Shown here: positions 16,901 through 27,242 of the stretch, piece after piece
Position numbering within the stretch: position 1 is the first letter of the stretch
How the letters are laid out: each line of letters begins with the position of its first letter
Assembly (NCBI RefSeq): GCF_000211855.2
Contig: NC_015638.1
Coordinates: forward strand, 2,329,001 to 2,393,000
From: Lacinutrix sp. 5H-3-7-4
Lineage (GTDB): Bacteria > Bacteroidota > Bacteroidia > Flavobacteriales > Flavobacteriaceae
DNA length: 64,000 nucleotides
Direction: 5' to 3'
Notes under the pieces: model-generated
The model's database searches: none
The model's input: only the letters and a program-made list of their open reading frames with translations
Told to the model about the DNA's origin: nothing
Program-made: the position numbers and the translations under genes

Positions 16901-18106
16901 ATGTTTATAGTGGAAAAAAAACTACTAAATCTTAAATTTAAAAAGCAAAATATATGTGTGTTAATCCCAACATACAACAATGCTGCTACATTAAAACGAG
17001 TAATTGACGGTGTTTTAGAATACACAGATAATTTACTAATTGTAAATGATGGTTCTACAGACGCTACACCACAAATTTTAGAAAATTATACAACAGTAAA
17101 ACAATTACATATTCCAGAAAATAAAGGAAAAGGTAATGCTTTACGCGAAGGATTTACAAAAGCAGAAAGTTTAGGTTATACCTTTGCTATTACAATAGAC
17201 TCAGATGGGCAACATTATCCAAACGATTTACATAATTTTATTACAGGCTTAGAAAATGCTGCAAACGATAATGTTATTATTGTAGGTGCTAGAAATATGG
17301 AACAAGCAAACATTCCTGGTAAAAGTAGTTTTGGGCATAAATTTTCTAACTTTTGGTATTGGTTTGAAACAGGTATTAAATTAACCGATACCCAGTCTGG
17401 ATATAGACTTTATAATTTAAAAGCAGTAAATGCTTTAAATCTGGTAACAAATAAATTTGAATACGAAATTGAAATTATTGTAAAAGCAGCTTGGAAAGGT
17501 ATTGATGTTTTTAATGTACCAGTTAAAGTTCTATATGATAAAGATGAACGTGTATCACATTTTAGACCATTTAGAGACTTTACGCGAGTAAGTATAATTA
17601 ATACATACTTTGTGATTTTAGCTATATTTTTTTATAAACCGCGACAGCTTTTTAGAAATTTAAAAAAAAAAGGCATTAAACGTTTTTTTTTAGAAGATTT
17701 TCTAGGTCAAGATGATTCTCCTTTAAAAAAAGCACTTTCTATAGCCTTAGGTGTTTTTATTGGTCTATCTCCTTTTTGGGGATTTCACACTGTTATTGTT
17801 TTATTTTTAGCAGTTTCCCTCAACCTTAATAAAGCCATTGCTTTTGCATTTTCTAATGTAAGTTTGCCTCCATTTATACCTTTTGTTTTGTATGCAAGTG
17901 TAAAAGTAGGACAGTTTTTTATGGGTGAAAAAAACAATCAAAGTATGAGCGAAATGATAGATAATTTTGAGGTAATTACACATTTGCAGACCTATTTAAT
18001 AGGTAGCTTTTCGTTAGCAGTAATTTGTGCAATAACCTTTGGATGTTTAGGTTATTTTATTTTAAAATTTTTTGAAAGAAAACCTTTAGCGATAACTAAT
18101 GCGTAG
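16901..18106 (+). CDS. glycosyltransferase family 2 protein with C-terminal DUF2062
   Basis: A 401-residue two-domain protein. Residues 15-240 are a GT-A glycosyltransferase like dolichyl-phosphate mannose synthases: VLIPTYNNAATLKRVIDGVL, IVNDGSTD, the metal site TIDSDGQH, and DTQSGYRLY. Residues about 265-395 are a DUF2062 membrane domain, with GVFIGLSPFWGFHT and further hydrophobic segments. It would transfer a sugar from a nucleotide or lipid donor at the inner membrane. GT2-DUF2062 proteins recur in flexirubin and aryl-polyene loci but their acceptor is not established. It overlaps the following MMPL gene by 8 bp. Confidence 0.85.
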   Translation: MFIVEKKLLNLKFKKQNICVLIPTYNNAATLKRVIDGVLEYTDNLLIVNDGSTDATPQILENYTTVKQLHIPENKGKGNALREGFTKAESLGYTFAITIDSDGQHYPNDLHNFITGLENAANDNVIIVGARNMEQANIPGKSSFGHKFSNFWYWFETGIKLTDTQSGYRLYNLKAVNALNLVTNKFEYEIEIIVKAAWKGIDVFNVPVKVLYDKDERVSHFRPFRDFTRVSIINTYFVILAIFFYKPRQLFRNLKKKGIKRFFLEDFLGQDDSPLKKALSIALGVFIGLSPFWGFHTVIVLFLAVSLNLNKAIAFAFSNVSLPPFIPFVLYASVKVGQFFMGEKNNQSMSEMIDNFEVITHLQTYLIGSFSLAVICAITFGCLGYFILKFFERKPLAITNA

Positions 18107-21100
18107 TGGTTTTTATAAAATATATAAAGTACTAAAAAGGCAACGTGTATTAAGTCTTATAGGTTTAATTATATTAATTCTTAGCTTAGGTTTTTTTGCT
18201 TCTAAAATTACGTTTGAAGAAGATATAACTAAGCTTATTCCTACCAATTCAAAATCCAAAGAATTTCAAAAAGTATTAAAGAACGTCAATTTTGCAGATA
18301 AGATTATTATTAATTTTAAAAGGAAACAAAATGCTAAAACTGCTAGTTTAACTAACGCAGCAACTGCTTTTGTTGATAGTGTTAATAATCTAGCAAAACC
18401 ATATATAAAAGACATACAAGGTAGAGTAGAAGATGAAGATGCTTTAGCAACTATAGATTTTGTTTACAATAATTTACCACTTTTTTTAGAGCCTGAAGAT
18501 TATAATAAAATAGAAAAAAAATTAACAGCAGATAGTATTAAAAATATAACAAATGCTAATTATAAAACTTTAATTTCTCCTTCTGGAATAATAGCCAAAG
18601 ATGTTATTTTAAAAGATCCTTTAGGACTTTCTTTTTTAGGTTTAGAGCATTTAAAAGCGTTGAGTTTTGGAGATGATTTTAACTTAAATAATGGGTTTTT
18701 AGTAAGTAAGGATAATAATAATTTATTGTTATTTATTACTCCAAAGTATGCATCATCAGACACGAATAACAATACTGCTTTCTCAGAAATATTAAATACC
18801 ATAAAACAAACTATTAATACTTCATTTAAAAATAAAGTAGAAGTAGAGTATTATGGAGGAGCATTAATTGCTGTTGCTAATGCAAACCAAATTAAGCAAG
18901 ATATACAGTTTACAATAAGTATTGCTTTAACAGTTTTACTTGTAATATTAATTCTGTTTTACAGAAAATTACTAATACCTTTTATACTTTTTTTTCCAAC
19001 AGTTATTGGAGGTTTATTTGCAGTTGTAACATTATATATATTACGAGATAGTGTATCTGCAATATCTTTGGGTATAGGATCTGTTTTATTGGGTGTTACT
19101 CTAGATTATTCTTTACACATATTAACTCATATCAGAGGCAATAATAGTATAGAATCATTATATAAAGAAATCGCAAAGCCTATATTAGTAAGTAGTTTAA
19201 CTACAGCATTAGCATTTTTATGTTTATTGTTTTTACAGTCTCAGGCATTGCAGGATTTAGGTGTTTTTGCAGCAGTTAGTGTGGTAAGTGCTTCAGTTTT
19301 TGCGTTATTATTTATACCTCAAGTATATAAAAATACCGTAAAAAATAAACAAAAATTAACGGTTTTAGATAAAGTTGCTTCGTATAACTTACATAAAAAT
19401 AAATTTGCTATAATCACTATTACTTTACTATTAGTGGTTAGTTTATTTACCTATAACAAGGTTACTTTTAATAATGATTTAGCCAGTTTAAATTATCAAC
19501 CCGAATCATTTTTAAAAGCCGAAAAAAATTTAGACGCCTTAACAAACGTGTCTTCAAAATCAATATATATTGTTGCTTTTGGAGACACAGAGCAACAAGC
19601 TTTAGAAGCTAATGATTTTGCTTATTTTAATTTAAACATATTAAAAAAAGAAAATAAAATTATAGAATTTAGTTCTATAGCGAGTTTACTAAAATCTAAT
19701 AAATTACAAGAACAGAAAGTAAAATTGTGGAATCAATTTTGGACAGATGCTAGAATAGAAACCACAAAAAATAATTTAGTTTCCAGTGGTAATATTCATG
19801 GTTTTAAACCTGCAACATTTAACAAGTTTTACACTTTGTTGAATAGTAATTTTAATACATTACAAGCTAAAGATTTTTCTGCTTTGCAGAGTATTTCAAC
19901 TTCAGATTATATAACAAAAAGCGATAAAATTACAACTGTAGCAACACTTGTAAAAGTAGAAGAGCAAAATTTAAACACAGTAATTTCAGCTTTTAAAAAT
20001 AACTCACAAATAGTAGTTATTGACCGCCAGCAAATGAATGAGACCTTTTTAGGGAATTTAAAAACAGATTTTAATAGTTTGGTTTTATACTCTCTAATCG
20101 TTGTTTTAATAGTGTTAATATTGTATTATAAAAGCTTGTCATTAACCTTAGTTACGGCGATTCCTATAGCGCTTACGTGGCTAGTTACAATAGGTATAAT
20201 GGGACTTTTTAATATTAAGTTTAATATTTTTAATATAATTATTTCAACTTTTATTTTTGGCTTAGGTGTGGACTATTGTATTTTTTTAACAAACGGTCTA
20301 TTGCATGAGTATAAAACAGGAGAAAAAGCTTTACCTACTCATAAAATTTCAATTATATTATCTGTAATAACAACAATATTAGGTGTTGGTGTATTAGTAT
20401 TTGCAAAACATCCAGCGTTACATTCTATTGCATTAGTTTCAATTGTAGGCATTGTTTCAGCATTAATAATAGCCTTTACATTACAACCTTTACTATTTAA
20501 ACTTTTTATAGGTAGTAAAACCAAACGACCAATAAGTTTAAGGCTGTTATTACACTCGGTAATTTCTTTTGGTTACTTTGGTATTGGTGGTGCATTACTA
20601 TCGGTTTTAAGTGTTTTTTTGGTTAAAATTGTACCAGTTAGTAAAAAGAAAAAAATGCCATGGTTCCATAAGGTGCTTTCTAAGTTTAAAAAATCTGTAC
20701 TTTATACTAATTGGTTTGTAGATAAAAAAATAATAAATCCAAATAACGAATTTTTTAAAAAGCAAGCTGTAATAATTGCAAATCACACCTCTTTTTTAGA
20801 TATTCTTGCCATTGGTATGCTACACCCAAAACTTGTTTTTTTAGTAAACGATTGGGTTTATAACTCTCCCGTTTTTGGTAAAGCAGTAAAACTAGCCGGT
20901 TTTTATCCTGTTTCTAGTGGTATTGAAAATGGAGTGTCTCATTTACAAAAAAAAGTAAATCAAGGTTATAGTTTAATCGCGTTTCCAGAAGGTACGCGTT
21001 CTACAACTAATAAGGTTAAACGTTTTCATAAAGGCGCATTTTACCTAGCAGAACAGTTTAAATTAGATATTGTACCGGTTGTAATTCATGGTAATTCTGA

Positions 21101-21782
21101 AGTGCTTCCTAAAGGTAGTTTTGTTATAAAAAACGGAAGCATAACACTTAAAGTTTTAGATAGAATTCCTTTTAATTCTAAAAAATATGGTGAAAATTAT
21201 TCAGTTAAAACTAGAAAAATTGGAGCATATTTTAGAGACGAATTAGATAAATTGAGAACTGAAATAGAACATAAAAATTATTTTCATAACTTAGTTTTAC
21301 AAGAGTATCGTTATAAAGGTAATTTGCTTTTTAAAACCGTAAAAAAAGATTTAAATAGTAATTCAAAATTATATAAAACTATTTTAGACACTTTACCAAG
21401 TAAAAGTAAAATTATACATAGTTCTAAAGCTTATGGGCAGTTAGACTTTTTATTAGTTTTAGATAGACCAGAACGTACAATAAATACACATATTCAAGAT
21501 TCTGAAGTTTCTAAAATTGTAGCTCACAGTTTTATAACCAATTACGATTATAAAATTAATGTTTGTAATACAGTTAAAGACTTAATAGTAACAACTAGTG
21601 ATATTGCTATTATTAATAATGAGGATTTAAAAGCTGAAGAAATTTTAGAAATCTCTAAAAAGGTATCAATGTTTTTCTTACTTAAAAAAAGTGTAAAACA
21701 GTACCAGCAAACAATTATAAATTTAGGTTTTACAGTGAAGAAATCTAATACAGATTTAATTATTTTAAATAAAAACAAATAA
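18099..21782 (+). CDS. MMPL/RND-type exporter fused to a PlsC-type acyltransferase
   Basis: A 1227-residue fusion. Residues 1-790 are an MMPL-type transporter: an N-terminal membrane segment, periplasmic domain, then two membrane bundles with the paired motifs GVTLDYSLHI and GLGVDYCIF, whose Asp-Tyr pairs are typical of proton-coupled RND pumps. Residues about 850-1075 form a 1-acylglycerol-phosphate acyltransferase-like domain with HX4D in NHTSFLD (His896) and FPEGTRS (about 962-968). The last 110 residues are unassigned. The fusion suggests that acylation and export are linked at the inner membrane, and homologous exporters are known in aryl-polyene clusters (ApeM/ApeK-like). The pigment as cargo is inference. 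It lies 9 bp before the next gene. Confidence 0.87.
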   Translation: MRSGFYKIYKVLKRQRVLSLIGLIILILSLGFFASKITFEEDITKLIPTNSKSKEFQKVLKNVNFADKIIINFKRKQNAKTASLTNAATAFVDSVNNLAKPYIKDIQGRVEDEDALATIDFVYNNLPLFLEPEDYNKIEKKLTADSIKNITNANYKTLISPSGIIAKDVILKDPLGLSFLGLEHLKALSFGDDFNLNNGFLVSKDNNNLLLFITPKYASSDTNNNTAFSEILNTIKQTINTSFKNKVEVEYYGGALIAVANANQIKQDIQFTISIALTVLLVILILFYRKLLIPFILFFPTVIGGLFAVVTLYILRDSVSAISLGIGSVLLGVTLDYSLHILTHIRGNNSIESLYKEIAKPILVSSLTTALAFLCLLFLQSQALQDLGVFAAVSVVSASVFALLFIPQVYKNTVKNKQKLTVLDKVASYNLHKNKFAIITITLLLVVSLFTYNKVTFNNDLASLNYQPESFLKAEKNLDALTNVSSKSIYIVAFGDTEQQALEANDFAYFNLNILKKENKIIEFSSIASLLKSNKLQEQKVKLWNQFWTDARIETTKNNLVSSGNIHGFKPATFNKFYTLLNSNFNTLQAKDFSALQSISTSDYITKSDKITTVATLVKVEEQNLNTVISAFKNNSQIVVIDRQQMNETFLGNLKTDFNSLVLYSLIVVLIVLILYYKSLSLTLVTAIPIALTWLVTIGIMGLFNIKFNIFNIIISTFIFGLGVDYCIFLTNGLLHEYKTGEKALPTHKISIILSVITTILGVGVLVFAKHPALHSIALVSIVGIVSALIIAFTLQPLLFKLFIGSKTKRPISLRLLLHSVISFGYFGIGGALLSVLSVFLVKIVPVSKKKKMPWFHKVLSKFKKSVLYTNWFVDKKIINPNNEFFKKQAVIIANHTSFLDILAIGMLHPKLVFLVNDWVYNSPVFGKAVKLAGFYPVSSGIENGVSHLQKKVNQGYSLIAFPEGTRSTTNKVKRFHKGAFYLAEQFKLDIVPVVIHGNSEVLPKGSFVIKNGSITLKVLDRIPFNSKKYGENYSVKTRKIGAYFRDELDKLRTEIEHKNYFHNLVLQEYRYKGNLLFKTVKKDLNSNSKLYKTILDTLPSKSKIIHSSKAYGQLDFLLVLDRPERTINTHIQDSEVSKIVAHSFITNYDYKINVCNTVKDLIVTTSDIAIINNEDLKAEEILEISKKVSMFFLLKKSVKQYQQTIINLGFTVKKSNTDLIILNKNK

Positions 21783-21791
21783 CAATTACTA

Positions 21792-23348
21792 TTGTCTAAA
21801 GAAAAAAATAATAAGCAAAAACATTACGATGTTGTTGTAATAGGAAGCGGTTTAGGTGGTTTTGTGTCTGCAATCATTCTAGCTAAAGAAGGATTAAAAG
21901 TTTGTGTTTTAGAAAAAAACAATCAATACGGTGGTAACCTGCAAACCTTTGCTAGAGATAAAACAATTTTTGATACAGGAGTGCATTATATTGGTGGATT
22001 AGAACCAGGACAAAATCTTTATCAATATTTCAAATACATTGAAATAATGAACGATTTAAAACTTCAAAAATTAGACGAAGATGGTTTTGATGTTATCACG
22101 TTTGATGATGATGAAAAAGAATATAAACACGCACAAGGTTACGAGAATTTTATACGTGTTTTAGTAGCCGATTTTCCAGATGAAGAAAAAGCTATAAGGT
22201 CCTATTGTGATAAAATAAAAGAAACCTGTGCAAAATTCCCTTTGTACTCACTCGAGAAAGGAAAAGGAAACTATGGAGATAGAGATGCTTTTGAGTTGCC
22301 AATAAAAAAATATTTAGAAGATTTAACACCCAATAAAAAACTACGTGCAGTTTTAGGAGGATCTAACACGCTTTACGCTGGAGACCAATATAAAACACCG
22401 TTATACGTACATGCATTGGCAATAAACTCTTATATAGAAAGTTCTTACAGGTGTGTAAACGGTGGAAGCCAAATAACAAAGTTATTAATAAAATCTCTTA
22501 AAAAATATGGAGGAGAAGTATATAATCACCAAGAAGTTTGTGAGTTTACATTTAATGAAAACGATGAAATTGAAACTGTAAAAACAAAAAAAGGAGATGA
22601 GTTTTTTGCCAACCTATTTATTTCAAATATAGAACCTAAAACAACATTAAAGTTTGCAGGCGAAAAACGTTTTAAAAAGCCTTATGCAAGACGAATTAAT
22701 AAAATTGAAGCTACAATAGCACCATTTAGCTTATATATAGTTTTAAAAAAGAATACTTTTAAGTACCAAAATTTTAATTATTACCACTATAAAAATGCTA
22801 ATAAAATTTGGTCTGCTTTAGAGTACACACAACACAGTTGGCCAGAAGGTTATATGGTATCTATGGGATACCACAAAAACCAAAAAGAATATGGCGATAA
22901 CTTAACAGCCATGACTTATATGCATTATGAGGAAGTAGAGCAATGGGAAAACACACACAATACAGTTGCTCAAAAAAATGACCGTGGCGAAACATACGAA
23001 GAGTTTAAAAAAATAAAAGCAGAAAAGTTTATAGACGAGTTAGAAAAAAAATATCCAAATATTAGAGAATGTATAGCATCGGTTTATACCTCTACACCGT
23101 TATCTTACCGAGATTATATAGGTAGCCATAAAGGCGCAATGTATGGCTATGCAAAAGATGCTCAAAAACCTTTGTACTCACACTTATCTCCAAAAACAAA
23201 AATTAAAAATTTATATTTAACAGGACAAAGTATAAGTATGCATGGTATTTTAGGCGTAACAATTAGTGCTGTAATTACATGTTTGGAGATTGTTGATAAA
23301 GAATATTTGCTAGACAAAATATATAATTTCGAGAATACAACAACTTAA
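21792..23348 (+). CDS. FAD-dependent oxidoreductase, CrtI/phytoene-desaturase family
   Basis: A 518-residue flavoprotein. The N-terminal dinucleotide fold is complete: VVVIGSGLGGFVSAIILAKE with the acidic end of beta-2 in VCVLEKN and then QYGGNLQTF; the C-terminal flavin motif is LTGQSISMHGILGVTISA. It is a CrtI/CrtN/RetSat-like enzyme that would desaturate, saturate or hydroxylate a polyene or carotenoid-like chain. Translation appears to begin at TTG (21792), 9 bp after the upstream stop, because no ATG keeps the first strand; this start is uncertain by a few residues. A tailoring role on the pigment chain is inferred. Confidence 0.85.
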   Translation: MSKEKNNKQKHYDVVVIGSGLGGFVSAIILAKEGLKVCVLEKNNQYGGNLQTFARDKTIFDTGVHYIGGLEPGQNLYQYFKYIEIMNDLKLQKLDEDGFDVITFDDDEKEYKHAQGYENFIRVLVADFPDEEKAIRSYCDKIKETCAKFPLYSLEKGKGNYGDRDAFELPIKKYLEDLTPNKKLRAVLGGSNTLYAGDQYKTPLYVHALAINSYIESSYRCVNGGSQITKLLIKSLKKYGGEVYNHQEVCEFTFNENDEIETVKTKKGDEFFANLFISNIEPKTTLKFAGEKRFKKPYARRINKIEATIAPFSLYIVLKKNTFKYQNFNYYHYKNANKIWSALEYTQHSWPEGYMVSMGYHKNQKEYGDNLTAMTYMHYEEVEQWENTHNTVAQKNDRGETYEEFKKIKAEKFIDELEKKYPNIRECIASVYTSTPLSYRDYIGSHKGAMYGYAKDAQKPLYSHLSPKTKIKNLYLTGQSISMHGILGVTISAVITCLEIVDKEYLLDKIYNFENTTT

Positions 23349-23358
23349 ACTTTTAAGT

Positions 23359-24228
23359 ATGGGACAATTTAAATTATCAAAAGTTGAACGTGTAAAATCT
23401 ATTTCTAAAAAAGATTTTATCGCGCAATATTATAAAAAGCAAAAACCAGTGTTAATAGAAAATTTAACAGAAGATTGGCCAGCTTTAAAAAAATGGAATT
23501 TAAACTACATACAATCTCTTGCAGGAGATCAAGTTGTACCGCTATACGATAGTAAACCAACAAAAGGGACTCAAAAATCTGCCGAACCAGCAAAACACAT
23601 GAAACTCTATGATTATATAGAGCTTATAAAAGCAGGACCAACAGATTTAAGAATTTTCTTTTTCGATTTAATAAAAAAAATGCCTGTTTTAGCAAACGAC
23701 TTTAAATATCCAGACATAGGTTTAAAATTTTTTAAACGGCTGCCAGTTATGTTTTTTGGAAGCAAGAACTCTAAAGTCTTGGCGCATTTTGATATGGATT
23801 TGGCAGATTTAATGCATTTTCATTTCCATGGCGAAAAGGAAGTAACATTATTTTCACCAAAACAAACCAAATACCTTTATAAAATTCCATACGCAGTACA
23901 TAATCTAGAAGCCATAGATATGAGTAATCCAGATTTTGAAAAATATCCGGCATTACAATATGTAGAAGGTTACCATACAAAAATGAGTCATGGCGAAGCA
24001 TTATATATGCCAAGTGGTTATTGGCATTATATAGAGTATTTAAACGGAAGCTTCTCTATGACGCTTAGAGCCTTTACAAAAAAGCCAAAAACAGCATTAA
24101 AAATGTTGTATAACGTAGCTTTTATGAGAAATTTTGAGAATGTAATGCGAAGAATTAGAGGTCAAAAATGGATAGACTATAAAGATACTTTAGCTATTAA
24201 AAAAACAAATAAAGCCATTAAAAAGTAA
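23359..24228 (+). CDS. cupin-like (JmjC/Cupin_8) putative Fe(II)/2-oxoglutarate oxygenase
   Basis: A 289-residue protein of the Cupin_8/JmjC-like family. The N-terminus has the family motif PVLIENLTEDWPALKKW, and the metal triad is visible as HxD (His143-Phe-Asp145, in VLAHFDMD) and a distal His223 in PSGYWHYIE. These would bind Fe(II) and 2-oxoglutarate and hydroxylate a substrate. Cupin-like oxygenases near flexirubin genes could hydroxylate the ring or chain, but no substrate is shown. It starts 10 bp after the oxidoreductase gene and overlaps the next gene by one base (TAATG). Confidence 0.82.
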   Translation: MGQFKLSKVERVKSISKKDFIAQYYKKQKPVLIENLTEDWPALKKWNLNYIQSLAGDQVVPLYDSKPTKGTQKSAEPAKHMKLYDYIELIKAGPTDLRIFFFDLIKKMPVLANDFKYPDIGLKFFKRLPVMFFGSKNSKVLAHFDMDLADLMHFHFHGEKEVTLFSPKQTKYLYKIPYAVHNLEAIDMSNPDFEKYPALQYVEGYHTKMSHGEALYMPSGYWHYIEYLNGSFSMTLRAFTKKPKTALKMLYNVAFMRNFENVMRRIRGQKWIDYKDTLAIKKTNKAIKK

Positions 24229-25898
24229 TGTTTAAAAAGCAGTTTTATGGTTTTAGGTTTTTGGCAGTTCTTGTTTTATTTACAAGCTTATTGTCTTGTG
24301 GTGTCTCGAAATCCCTTAAGGATATACCAGATGTCTCGCTGTATAAAATAAATATAGCCGAACGTATACAAAAAAACGACTCTACATTTATTTCTGGTCC
24401 CAATACTTTATCGAAAAACAAACAAGGGCAATGGGAAATGTATGTAGAAGGTAACCCATACCAAATAGGCTTAACAACAGGTTTATTAACAAAAGAATTA
24501 TTTAAATATCAAGAACATGCTTTTTTAAGTAAAGTTAATGAGTTGGTACCATCAAAAACTAAACAATGGCTTTTAAGAAAAATGTTAGCATGGTATAACC
24601 GTAAAATGTATTTAAACGTTCCAGAAGAATACAAAGCAGAAATTTATGGTTTATCACAATATGCCGCTAGCGATTATAAACATATTGCAGATAACTATTT
24701 GCGTATACTATATCTACACAGTGCGCATGATATTGGTCATGCGCTACAAGATTTAGCCTTAGTAGGTTGCTCATCTTTTGCTGCCTGGGATAATAATACT
24801 AAAGATGGAAACCTTATAATAGGAAGAAATTTTGATTTCTATGCAGGAGATGATTTTGCTAAAAATAAAATTATAGCATTTGTAAAGCCTACAAATGGGT
24901 ATAAATTTATGTCTGTAACTTGGGCCGGAATGATTGGTGTAGTTTCAGGAATGAACGAACATGGATTAACAGTTACAATTAATGCAGGAAAATCTAAAAT
25001 TCCATTAGTAGCAAAAACACCAATATCTATAGTAACACGCGAGATATTACAATATGCTAAAAATATAGACGAAGCCATTGCAATAGCAAAAAAACGAGAA
25101 GTATTCGTGTCAGAATCAATATTTATAGGTAGTGCTATAGACAACAAAGCCATTACAATAGAAGTATCACCTAAAAACTTTGGTGTTTACGAAAGCCCAA
25201 ATACTGGACAATTAATTTGTTCCAATCATTTTCAAAGCAATGCATATAAAAATGATAAAAACAATATAAAACATAAAGCAGAAAGTCATTCGCAATACCG
25301 TTATGAGAGAATGCAAGAGTTGTTAAATACTAATAATAAACTAACTGTAAAAAAAGCAATAGCAGTTTTAAGAAATAAAGAAGGATTAAATAATAAAAAC
25401 ATAGGTTTTGGTAATGAAAAATCTTTAAACCAATTATTGGCACATCATGGTATTGTTTTTAAACCTTCAGAATTATTAGTTTGGGTATCTTCAAACCCAT
25501 ATCAATTAGGCGAATTTGTAGCATATAATTTAAATGAAGTATTTAGTGATGTAGATAAGTTGCAACTTTCAAATCAAGCCTTAAATATAGAAAAAGATGC
25601 GTTTTTATATACTAAAGCATATAGCGATTACGAAAGCTATAGAACATTTAGTCGTACATTAGAAAAAGCAATAAGTAAAGACCTAAAAGTAGAAAACAAA
25701 CTGTTAACTAATGTAATAGAAACCAATCCTAATTATTGGAAGGCATATTATTTAGTAGGTAAATACTATTATAATAAAGGCTATTTAACAGCAGCATTAC
25801 AAATGTTTGAAACAGCACTAACTAAAGAGATTACTACAGTTCCAGATAAAGAAATGGTAGCACATTATATACAAAAGATAAATAGAAAATTAAATTAA
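24228..25898 (+). CDS. C45/Ntn-type acyltransferase or hydrolase, lipoprotein
   Basis: A 556-residue lipoprotein (lipobox LLSC, Cys24) of the acyl-coenzyme A:6-aminopenicillanic acid acyltransferase-like (peptidase C45) family. The Ntn nucleophile is Cys181 in ALVGCSSFAAWD; it would become the new N-terminus after self-cleavage. Supporting motifs are IIGRNFDFYAGDDF and GMNEHGLTVTINAGK. Residues about 490-550 look like tetratricopeptide helices (KAYYLVGKYYYNKGYLTAA). C45 enzymes move acyl groups between amines or alcohols, so this one may attach an acyl chain to the pigment outside the cytoplasm; that is inference. It overlaps both neighbours by one base. Confidence 0.8.
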   Translation: MFKKQFYGFRFLAVLVLFTSLLSCGVSKSLKDIPDVSLYKINIAERIQKNDSTFISGPNTLSKNKQGQWEMYVEGNPYQIGLTTGLLTKELFKYQEHAFLSKVNELVPSKTKQWLLRKMLAWYNRKMYLNVPEEYKAEIYGLSQYAASDYKHIADNYLRILYLHSAHDIGHALQDLALVGCSSFAAWDNNTKDGNLIIGRNFDFYAGDDFAKNKIIAFVKPTNGYKFMSVTWAGMIGVVSGMNEHGLTVTINAGKSKIPLVAKTPISIVTREILQYAKNIDEAIAIAKKREVFVSESIFIGSAIDNKAITIEVSPKNFGVYESPNTGQLICSNHFQSNAYKNDKNNIKHKAESHSQYRYERMQELLNTNNKLTVKKAIAVLRNKEGLNNKNIGFGNEKSLNQLLAHHGIVFKPSELLVWVSSNPYQLGEFVAYNLNEVFSDVDKLQLSNQALNIEKDAFLYTKAYSDYESYRTFSRTLEKAISKDLKVENKLLTNVIETNPNYWKAYYLVGKYYYNKGYLTAALQMFETALTKEITTVPDKEMVAHYIQKINRKLN

Positions 25899-27196
25899 TG
25901 ATTCCTGAAATAGAAAAAGCATCAAAGCAAGAAATTAAAGCATTTCAAGAAGAAAAGCTTCAAGAGTTATTAATGTATTTAAATAAAAATTCATCATATT
26001 ATAAAACGATTTTTTTTAAGCATAACATCAATATTTCTAATATAAAAACAATAGAAGATTTATCAAAAATTCCTGTAACAACAAAAGATCAATTGCAAAT
26101 ACATAATGATGATTTTTTATGTGTAGAGCGAAATAAAATAGTAGACTATGTTACTACTTCAGGTACTTTAGGAGATCCTGTAACATTTGCATTAACAGAT
26201 AAAGATTTAGAGCGCTTAGCCTATAACGAAGCTATTTCTTTTGCATGTGCAGAAGTTACTAATAATGATGTTTTACAGTTAATGACAACAATAGATAGGC
26301 GTTTTATGGCTGGATTAGCCTATTTTCTAGGAGCAAGAAAATTAGGAGCAGGAATAATAAGAGTAGGAGCAGGAATTCCAGAATTGCAATGGGATTCTAT
26401 ATTAAAGTTTAAACCAAGCTATTTAATTGTAGTTCCATCTTTTCTTCTAAAATTAATAGAGTACGCTAAAAATAATAATATAGATGTAAATGCCTCAGGA
26501 ATTAAAGGCGCTATTTGTATTGGAGAACCTATTAGAGAACAAGATTTTTCATTAAATCCATTAGCGAAAAAAATTAAAAAAAGCTGGGATATACAATTGT
26601 TTTCAACCTATGCTTCAACAGAGATGAATACAGCATTTACAGAGTGTGGAAACAAAAATGGAGGACACCATCATCCAGAGCTCATTATTGCCGAAATTTT
26701 AGACGATGATAACAATCCTGTTAAAAAAGGTGAAGATGGTGAACTAACCATTACAACTTTAGGAGTAGAAGGTATGCCATTATTACGTTTTAAAACGGGC
26801 GATGTTGTTAAAGCACATACAGAGTCTTGTAATTGTGGCAGGAATACAATGCGCTTAGGACCAGTAGTAGGTAGAAAAAAGCAAATGATTAAGTATAAGG
26901 GCACAACATTGTATCCACCAGCAATGAACAATATTCTTAATGATTTTGATCAAGTAAAAACGTATGTTATAGAAATATATCACAATGCCATTGGTACAGA
27001 CGAGATTTTAATAAAAATAGCAACAAAAAATGATAATTCTGAAGCATTATTAGCTAAAATTAAAGATCATTTTAGAGCTAAGCTAAGAGTATCACCAAGT
27101 ATTGAGTTTTGCGATAAAGAGCAAATTCAAAAAATACAATTTCCTAAAATGTCTAGAAAACCAGTAATGGTTATAGATAGAAGAAAACAAAAATAA
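25898..27196 (+). CDS. phenylacetate-CoA ligase-like adenylate-forming enzyme
   Basis: A 432-residue AMP-forming ligase of the PaaK type. The phosphate-binding motif is TTSGTLGDPVT (about residues 84-94), the A5 motif is TYASTEMN, and the A8-like region is MPLLRFKTGDVV; the C-terminal domain carries GRKKQMIKYKGTTLYP. It should adenylate an aromatic acid such as 4-hydroxycinnamate and load it onto CoA or an ACP to prime polyene growth, as is known for flexirubin and aryl-polyene ligases. This is the last gene of the pigment operon; the LacI-type gene follows after 46 bp. Confidence 0.85.
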   Translation: MIPEIEKASKQEIKAFQEEKLQELLMYLNKNSSYYKTIFFKHNINISNIKTIEDLSKIPVTTKDQLQIHNDDFLCVERNKIVDYVTTSGTLGDPVTFALTDKDLERLAYNEAISFACAEVTNNDVLQLMTTIDRRFMAGLAYFLGARKLGAGIIRVGAGIPELQWDSILKFKPSYLIVVPSFLLKLIEYAKNNNIDVNASGIKGAICIGEPIREQDFSLNPLAKKIKKSWDIQLFSTYASTEMNTAFTECGNKNGGHHHPELIIAEILDDDNNPVKKGEDGELTITTLGVEGMPLLRFKTGDVVKAHTESCNCGRNTMRLGPVVGRKKQMIKYKGTTLYPPAMNNILNDFDQVKTYVIEIYHNAIGTDEILIKIATKNDNSEALLAKIKDHFRAKLRVSPSIEFCDKEQIQKIQFPKMSRKPVMVIDRRKQK

Positions 27197-27242
27197 TGTT
27201 TACTTTAGTCTATTGGTTTTTACATATTAAAAAATATTAATA

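Noticed and set aside
24839-25153. 104-codon open frame on the minus strand
   Set aside because: It is fully inside the C45-type acyltransferase gene, with no start context or domain; a shadow frame.
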